The notes under the pieces were generated by a model. The model was given only the letters and a program-made list of their open reading frames with translations. It had not been told where the DNA came from and made no database searches. Positions 57,418-64,000 of a DNA stretch of 64,000 nucleotides are shown piece by piece. The stretch is from NCBI RefSeq assembly GCF_028640845.1, contig NC_080540.1, forward strand, positions 235,033,794 to 235,097,793. The letters run 5' to 3'. The first letter of the stretch is position 1. Every line of letters begins with the position of its first letter. The position numbers and the translations under genes are program-made. The stretch is from Ahaetulla prasina. Taxonomy: Eukaryota > Chordata > Lepidosauria > Squamata > Colubridae.

Positions 57418-57590
57418 GCACCTTTGAGTCAGTGTTGACTCCTGGTGACTACCTGGGCAAGTCCCTGCAGTATTTTAACAAGATGTCAGAAGTGGTTTGC
57501 CTTTGCCTGCTTCCTAGGGCTGAGAAAGAATGAGCGCCCCAAATAACTCTGCTAGCTTTATGCGTAAGGTAGGACTAAAACTGATGGATT
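57418..57590 (-). mobile_element. tRNA-derived SINE (MIR/CORE-like), truncated
   Basis: CACCTTTGAGTCAGTGTTGA and GGTGACTACCTGGGCAAGTC match the SINE at 23700. The tRNA-related part is lost. Confidence 0.6.
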
Positions 57591-58457
57591 CCTGGTTTTG
57601 CATTTCACATTTATTTTCTCTCTGTGTGATTCCTCTGGTTTGCTGTCACTTCTGCTCATTTCTGGGTTTTGTTCCTTACACATGATAATTTGCAAATTCT
57701 CTCTGTGGTGGAGAGTTGGGTAATGACTCATCAGAATTGCCTGGACTATTCACGCGCTTCTTGCAACCCACTTCCTCCACAGACAGGCAGCTCACCCACT
57801 GATGGGTGCACAATTTGTCATCATCACAAGATCTTTTAGCACTCTGAAAGATATGGTGCATTGCAGTTACAGAGATGTCATAATAATCAAAACATTTTGT
57901 CTGCTTACTAGAGTCCTACTAGAATCTTCTAAAGCTTTCTGTTGCTGTCTTCACTCTTCCTTTATTATTTTTTTCTTGCCTGCTTTGTTTCTTCAAAACT
58001 AAATGCTAGATGGGTTGCATTTTTCAAATCAACCACTAGATGACCAGGTACCAAAACAGCAGGTTTAATACAGCTTTATGAGAGCAAACTGTAGCCTTCC
58101 AGAGTTGAGAATTTGCAAATCGCATTTTCCTGAATAATAGGTGAGAGAGAAAGAGAGAGGAAAAACAAAGTAAGAGGGGAAAAAAGAGGTATTTTTCTAA
58201 GGCTCGTTATATCATGCAGACACATTTTTTTGTCACCCTTAACCTGCATTGAAAATATGTGGGCTAACTAATATTGAGAAATAAGCAATGCAATGAAAAT
58301 GATATTTCATTAGGTTTAAGGATGCAAAACTGGGAAAAACATATGAAGCATTTGCCTTATCATGAAGCCTAACCTACAGATTCCAACAACTTTCCTTCAC
58401 CTGGTACAAAGGACTGACATCCAGAATTTGGCTACTTCAAGTTGCTAGTGTGTTCAT
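57591..58457. other. Unrecognised DNA
   Basis: No repeat or gene recognised. Confidence 0.45.
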
Positions 58458-58540
58458 TTTAGTGGTGGGTTGCTACCGGTTCGCCCCGATTCAGGTGGGT
58501 TCTGGTACCCACTGAAATCAAAGAAAGCACTACAAGGTTG
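58458..58540. mobile_element. hAT-like end fragment
   Basis: TTAGTGGTGGGTTGCTACCG and TTCGCCCCGATTCAGG fit the left end of a hAT-like family; the right end was not found. Confidence 0.45.
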
Positions 58541-58600
58541 TGGCAGAAAGTCCCCAAAACCAAGATGGTGACTGTGCTTCTGACACCATTTTTTTTATAT

Positions 58601-58838
58601 GAGCCACGGTGGCACAGTGGTTAGAATGTAGTACTGCAGGCTATTTCTGCTGCCTATCAGCTGCCTGCAGATTGGCAGTTCGAGTCTCGCCGGCTCAAGG
58701 TTGACTCAGCCTTCCATCCTGAGGTCGGTAAAATGATGATCCAAATTGTTTGGGGGCAATAGGCTGACTCTGTAAACTGCTTAGAGAGGGCTGTAAAGCA
58801 CTGTGAAGCAGTATATAAGTCTAAATGCTATTGCTATA
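58601..58838 (+). mobile_element. tRNA-derived SINE (second family)
   Basis: Full-length copy from GAGCCACGGTGGCACAGTGG to GTATATAAGTCTAAATGC, with a good B box (CAGTTCGAGTCTCGCC). Confidence 0.87.
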
Positions 58839-59148
58839 TCCTACCCAATGCCCAAGTGTAGATAAAAGTTATCAGAATGCCGTTTCAAAACTTTAATACG
58901 GATAGTGCTTGACTTATCACTACTTGTTTAGCGACTGTTCAAAGTTACAATGGCACTGAAAAAAGTGACTTATGACCATTTTTCACATTTACGATTGTTG
59001 TAACATTCCCACGGTCAGGTGATCAAAATTTGGATGCTTGCCAACTGACATGTATTTATGGCAGCTGCAGTGTCCCAGGGTCATGTGATCACCTTTTGTG
59101 GACTTCTGACAAGCAGAGTCTATGGGGAAGCCAGATTCACTTAACAAC

Positions 59149-60805
59149 TTCCTGGCTGGTGCTGGCCACTCAGGAGGTGACACGAGGCTGGCTCCAGGCG
59201 ATTACGAGTGCCTCCTTGTTGGAGGGAGTCTTTCCGGCCGCCTTGAAAGAGGCGGTGGTGAGGCCCCTCCTCAAGAAGCCCTCCTGACCCGCTGTCTTAG
59301 GTAATTATCGTCTGTCTCCAACCCGCCGTGGCGAAGGTTGTAGAGAGTATGGTGGCATATCAGTTTCTGCACCTGGATGAAACTGTCTATCTAGACCTGC
59401 TCCAGTCCGGTTTCCGCCCGGATACAGCACGGAGACGGCTTTGGTCGCAGGATGATCTCTGGAGGGCCAGGGATAGGGGTTGTTCCTCTGTCCTGGTCCT
59501 ATTAGACCTCTCAGCGGCTTTCGATACCATCGACCATGGTATCCTGCTGCGCCGGTTGGAGGATTGGGAGTGGAGGCACCGCTATCGGTGGTTCTCCTCC
59601 TATCTCTCCGACCGGTCGCAGACGGTGTTGACAGGGGGGCAGAGGTCGGCCCCGAGGCGCCTCACTTGTGGGTGCCGCAGGGTCGATTCTCTCGCCTTCT
59701 GTTCAACATCTATATGAAGCCGCTGGGTGAGATCATCAGTGGCTTCGTGTGAGGTACCAGCTGTACGCTGATGACACCCAGCTGTATTTTTTCCACACCG
59801 GGCCACCCCAATGAAGCTATCAAAGTGCTGTCCCGGTGTTTGGAAGCCGTACGGGTCTGGATGGGGAGAAACAGGCTCAAGCTCAATCCCTCCAAGACTG
59901 AGTGGCTGTGGATGCCGGCATCCCGGTACAGTCAGCTGAGTCCTCGGCTGACTGTTGGGGGCGAGTCACTGGCCCCGATGGAGAGGGTGCGCAATCTGGG
60001 CGTTCTCCTGGATGAACGGCTGTCTTTTGAAGACCATTTGACGGCCGTCTCCAGGAGAGCTTTCCACCAGGTTCGCCTGGTGCGCCAGTTGCGCCCCTTT
60101 CTAGACCGGGATGCCTTATGCACGGTCACTCACGCCCGTGACGCCTCGCCTGGATTACTGCAATGCTCTCTACATGGGGCTCCCTTGAGGGGCATCCGGA
60201 GGCTTCAGTTGGTCCAGAATGCGGCTGCGCTGGTGATAGAGGGAGCCCTCGGGCTCCGTGTTACACCTATCCTGCGCAGACTGCACTGGCTACCTGTGGC
60301 CTTCCGGGTGCGCTTCAAGGTGTTGGTGACAATCTTTAAAGCGCTCCATGGCATAGGGCCGGGCTATTTACGGGACCGCCTACTGCTACCAAATACCTCT
60401 CACCGACCCGTGCGCTCTCACAGAGAGGGACTCCTCAGGGTGCCGTCAGCTAGGCAGTGTCGTGTGGCGACACCCAGGGGAAAGGCCTTCTCTGTGGGGG
60501 CTCCCGCACTCTGGAACGAACTCCCTCCAGGACTTCGTCAACTTCCGGACCTCCGAACCTTCCGTCGCGAGCTTAAAACGCACTTATTCATCTGCGCGGG
60601 ACTGGATTAGATTTTAAAGTTATTGGTTTTAAGGGGTTTTTTATTATTTATATTGTTTTTAAATTCGGCAATAGAATAAGTTTTTTAATTGTTGTTTTTT
60701 AATTTGTATTTATATGTATTTTAACTGCCTGTGAACCGCCCTGAGTCCTTAGGGAGATAGGGCGGTATATAAATTTGAAAAATAAATAAATAAATAAAAT
60801 AAATA
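59149..60805 (+). mobile_element. L2 LINE, 5'-truncated, inserted in the MITE
   Basis: It starts at TCCTGGCTGGTGCTGGCCAC, corresponding to about 18800 in the longer copy, and runs to the tail at 60790 and (AAAT)n. Identity with the longer copy is visibly high over the shared part. The bases AACT at the junctions may be a short target duplication. Confidence 0.92.
59155..60610 (+). pseudogene. L2 reverse transcriptase and C-terminal region
   Basis: The first frame ends KEAVVRPLLKKPS at 59287. The next (59328-59717) has VYLDLLQSGFRPD and motif A VLLDLSAAFDTIDHG. Motif C (YADDTQL, near 59762) lies in a different frame. The last frame (59771-60610) is open for 279 codons: LKLNPSKTEWLWMPAS, VRNLGVLLDERLSFEDHL, RRLQLVQNAAALVI, LHWLPVAFRVRFKVLV and FSVGAPALWNELPPGLRQLP. 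Three or more frameshifts make the protein non-functional, but the long frame suggests modest age. Confidence 0.9.
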
Positions 60806-60959
60806 AACTGTGTTACTAACTTAACACCTGCAATGATTCCCTTTACAACTGTGCCATGAAGAGTGGTAACAAGGAGCAGGACTCATTTAACACCTGTCTT
60901 GCCTAGCAAAGGAAATTTCAGGCTCAGTTTACAGGTTGAGGACTATCTGTAAATAGATT

Positions 60960-61378
60960 GTACATACACAACCATAAGGAAGGCTGAGCACCAAAGAATT
61001 GTGGCATTTGACCTATGGTTCTGGAGAAGACTCCTGCGAGTCCCTTTGACTGCAAGGCGATCAAACCAGTCAGTCTTAGAGGAGATCAATCCTGACTCCT
61101 CTTTAGAAGGCCAGATCTTGAAGATGAAATTCAAATACTTTGGCCACCTAATGAGAAGGAAGGACTCACTGGAGAAGAGCCTAATGCTGGGAAAGATTGA
61201 GGGCAAAAGAAGAAAGGGATGACAGAGAATGAGGTGGCTGGATGGAGTCACTGAAGCAGTTGGCACGAGTATAAATGGTTTGGGGGGGATGGTAGAGGAC
61301 AGGAAGGCCTGGAGGAAAGTTATCCATTGGGTCATGATGGGTCAGACACAATTTCACAACGAACAACAACAACACACA
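60960..61378 (+). mobile_element. RTE/Bov-B LINE 3' end
   Basis: The frame 61001-61222 encodes WFWRRLLRVPLTARRSNQS and MKFKYFGHLMRRKDSLEKSL, the C-terminal block of Bov-B proteins. The sequence continues through GTGGCTGGATGGAGTCACTG to GGTCAGACACAATTTCACAA and (CAA)n. One frame break after 61222. Confidence 0.88.
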
Positions 61379-61689
61379 ACTTACATTTGATTTTCAGCTG
61401 AGCTTAGATAGCATAATTTTCAGTACTTTCCAGGAAAAGCAGAAAGTTCATTTCTATTCAAATAGTTTGTCATGAGCTGCAGGACATCACATTAGGGGTT
61501 ACAATATAATACTTATTTCTGTCCTTTTAGTAACCCTCAATTTCATCAGCAATGTTCAACAGTTATCTAGAACACTTTCTGGAGAATTATAATATGAAAG
61601 TCAGTGCTCATGTAATCAATAAGTTTCTATAAGGTATTAATGGCTTCCGTCAACTATTCAAACAGGTAAATAAATAAAATAATAATAAC

Positions 61690-61911
61690 AATAACAACAA
61701 CAACAACAACAAAAACAACAGAGTTGGAAGGGACCTTGGAGGTCTTCTAGTCTAACCCCCTGCCCAGGCAGGAAACCCTACACCATTTCAGACAAATGGT
61801 TATCCAACATTTTCTTAAAAATTTCCAGTGTTGGAGTATTTACAACTTCTGCAGGCAAGTTGTTCCACTGATTAATTGTTCTAACTGTCAGGAAATTTCT
61901 CCTTAGTTCGT
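61690..61911 (-). mobile_element. CR1 3' end with (AAC)n tail
   Basis: (AAC)n then AACAGAGTTGGAAGGGACCT up to AGGAAATTTCTCCTTAGTTC is the reverse of 62050-62246. The break point at 61911 coincides with the start of a Penelope tail. Confidence 0.87.
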
Positions 61912-61917
61912 ATATAG

Positions 61918-62045
61918 AGTGAAAACGGTGGACTCTGAGGCTGGTTATTTGCTTGCAGACATTTCGTAACTCAACTATATAACATCACCAGTGTGAATGG
62001 GCAGGGCAAGCTACTGCATGTAAGCAGGAAGCAAGCCCTACACGC
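61918..62045 (-). mobile_element. Penelope-like tail (family 3) between inverted CR1 pieces
   Basis: On the minus strand it reads CTGGTGATGTTATATAG, then TTGAGTTAC and GAAATGTCTGCAAGCAAATA, the hammerhead-like arrangement with one mismatch in the CTGATGA core. The remainder ends AACCAGCCTCAGAGTC. Confidence 0.6.
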
Positions 62046-62049
62046 AGCC

Positions 62050-62246
62050 TAGAACTAAGAAATTTCCTGACAGTCGGAACAATTGATCAGTGGAACAACA
62101 TGCCACCAGAAGTTGTGAACGCTCCAACACTGGAAGTTTTTAAGATGAGATTGGACAGCCATTTGTCTGAACTGGTATAGAGTTTCCTGCCTAAGCAGGA
62201 GGTTGGACTAGAAGACCTCCAAGGTCCCTTCCAACTCTGTTGTTCT
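62050..62246 (+). mobile_element. CR1 3' end running into an ATTCT array
   Basis: AACTAAGAAATTTCCTGACA to CCTTCCAACTCTGTTGTTCT, the plus-strand counterpart of 61690-61911, diverged by several substitutions. Confidence 0.87.
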
Positions 62247-62296
62247 ATTCTATTCTATTCTATTCTATTCTATTCTATTCTATTCTATTCTATTCT
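62243..62296. repeat. (ATTCT)n array at a CR1 3' end
   Basis: About 10 units starting inside GTTGTTCTATTC. A different LINE 3' end is used here than at 13900. Confidence 0.95.
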
Positions 62297-62311
62297 TTGC
62301 ATGGATGATTT

Positions 62312-62368
62312 TATTAATGAAAAGTCTGCCAAAAAACCAACCAAGTTCAGAGAGCCACAAGTGATAAT
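62312..62368 (+). mobile_element. Penelope-like tail fragment (family 3)
   Basis: TTAATGAAAAGTCTGCC, then AAAAAACCAACCAAGTTCAG and AGAGCC match the right arm of 22942-23085. The 5' core is missing. Confidence 0.5.
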
Positions 62369-64000
62369 TCCACCTAGATTCCCTAGATTATATAGATGCT
62401 CCAAGATTGGCCAAATAAAAGTATTCAATTTCCTTTTTTTTTTTTCTTTTGCTTGGAGACATGTTGCTGAAAAAGATCAAGATTTTGCAAGCTCCGGCAA
62501 AGAGCTGAACTCCTATCAAGCTAAGGTACAACAGCCTAAAGCAAGCAGAAAGGGGCATGTGGCTCATGTTGCACAAAGCTTTCCAAAGAAAAACCCCTTT
62601 CAAACCTCTTTCTGCGGGAACTGGATGCTTTAAGATAAGCCATCATCACGGCACAAGGGAAGACTCATTTGCAGAATGTAGAAGGCAGACACCCGCTTGG
62701 CTTTTCTCATTACTGCTACTGTGGCCAGGAGACACTGGACATTCTTTGCCTTGACCCTACTTATCCTTTCTGCCTCTAAGGCATTTATTTCCTAACTGCT
62801 GTGGCTCTTGCCTGGAGTCCTCTGAGGGGGAGGAACTACATGTCAAATGCACGCCGGATGCAGAAAGGCACTCAGGGGAATAATGAAGAGTTTTGTAGCT
62901 GGCCCAGCCCAAGAAACCCATGAATAATCAATGGTACTTCAGGCTGCCTGGATAATTGAATTGCCGACTTAGTAATAACTAGAGATTTATCTCTAGAATT
63001 ACATCTCGGCCTAATTTTAAATCTACGGATAGGGAGGTGAGAAAAGTACTGATCATAAGGATTATTTACCTACTTTGCTTGACTAAAGGAAATGAAACAA
63101 AGCCAGACACACAGAGACAGAAACACACACACACACAAACACGCATACAACCATGCTATTTACTGTGTATCCTTCTTGAATCTCTGGCTACTTCTGTGAA
63201 CTGAATCGACACATGCAGCCTATCCATTGCCTCTAATTGAAAAATAGGGTGACATTAAAGGAATTCATTTCAAGAAAGAATAAATTATTGCAAATTATTG
63301 TAGGTGCCTTTTTTTAAAAAAAAAAATCTTGCAGAATTTCATACACTGCTACGCAATCTGTCATTTTCCCTTGCTTTATTTGAAAGGTGACAGAAACTTC
63401 AGGATAAATTTATGTTTTTTCCTTCATGTACTTTTTACAAAAAAAATTGAGAAACCTCAGGCAACTAACTGCTAAAGTTGGGTGATTAATAATTTTAACA
63501 TAAAGAGCAATAGCGTGTCAAAATGAAGTAGGATTTACTAATATTGTAGGCCTTTAGCTAGGGACATGTAAACTGAAACAGGGTCAAGGGTGCTAAACTG
63601 ATTGTATTTGGTGAAGTCTTCAGGGACAATGTAATACAGAGGCTCACCCTGAATCTCTTTAAGCCTGAATGTGTGCCTCTCTTTTCGGAGTAAAAGTAGG
63701 CAAAGCACTATCACTGGGCAAAAATGGTGGTTCTTTTTCCATACATCGCTAATTCAAACACAGTGCACAATGCCGGTACAAATTCTGAGACTGTAGGCTT
63801 TTACATTTCTTAGGGCCATGAACGTGTCAAAAATTATTTGGGAATACTGTTTCAGACCTCACACATGCTCAGAATTTCTTAGTCAGTCATTCAAGCAGCT
63901 GAACTTTCTCTCAAACAAGATGAAAAAATAGCGGGTATGGTGTCAACGTCTTAAAGAGGTTCTATGTAATGCAAGTAATTTTTAGGCTGGTGCACCAATA
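62369..64000. other. Unrecognised DNA to the window end
   Basis: No repeat family or exon recognised apart from a short CA tract at 63126-63142. The frame 62301-62633 is open by chance and begins in a Penelope tail. Confidence 0.45.

Larger units (their letters stand above)
58899..60949. mobile_element. TA-flanked MITE split by an L2 insertion
   Basis: The left part (58899-59148) and right part (60806-60949) together equal the reverse complement of the MITE at 2194-2565. TA flanks the outer ends (58897-58898 and 60950-60951). The L2 element fills the middle, so the MITE is older. Confidence 0.85.

Noticed and set aside
62301..62633. 110-codon open frame
   Set aside because: Begins within a Penelope tail fragment and includes a T-rich run; no domain seen.

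Overview
The window looks like non-coding nuclear DNA from a squamate reptile, most likely an advanced (colubroid) snake. The case rests on the repeats. There are tRNA-derived Sauria-type SINEs ending in ACCTTT, and RTE/Bov-B LINE 3' ends. Several CR1-group and L2-group LINEs are present, some with 3' ends running into (ATTCT)n/(AATAG)n arrays, a linkage described for snake genomes. Penelope-like elements, many small hAT-type elements and long (TA)n, (TG)n and (AAAT)n arrays complete the picture. I found no host protein-coding exon I can defend, no tRNA or rRNA gene, no CRISPR and no bacterial-type operon. All recognisable coding sequence belongs to decayed mobile elements.

Layout. 1-6.7 kb: SINE, two hAT elements nested with perfect 8-bp target duplications, a TA-flanked MITE and LINE scraps in AT-rich DNA. 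6.7-15 kb: a 1.7-kb CR1-group LINE with target duplication, hAT copies, and two LINE 3' ends next to ATTCT repeats. 16.9-20.4 kb: the longest element, an L2-clade LINE with GC-rich 5' leader, endonuclease and reverse transcriptase remnants and complete 3' tail. 21-24.1 kb: LINE end, solo LTR and two foldback Penelope tails. 24.4-28.8 kb: three inverted pieces of a Penelope-like element with GIY-YIG endonuclease, plus a 42-bp minisatellite. 29-42.8 kb: mostly single-copy-looking DNA with SINEs, LINE ends, a second solo LTR, a hAT with internal hairpin and small palindromic MITEs. 42.9-46.9 kb: the most unusual part, a GC-rich element bounded by short terminal inverted repeats, carrying a palindrome with arms of about 250 bp, followed by serial palindromes of Penelope tails separated by (TA)n/(TG)n. 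47-64 kb: mostly unrecognised sequence with CR1 ends, a hAT, MITEs and a MITE split by a 1.66-kb L2 insertion.

Relationships. Autonomous and parasitic elements occur side by side: Bov-B ends with the SINEs thought to use Bov-B machinery, L2 with shorter L2 tails, and hAT-type elements without any transposase in the window. Nested insertions give relative ages at several loci. Family names come from recognised motifs, not from a database search.
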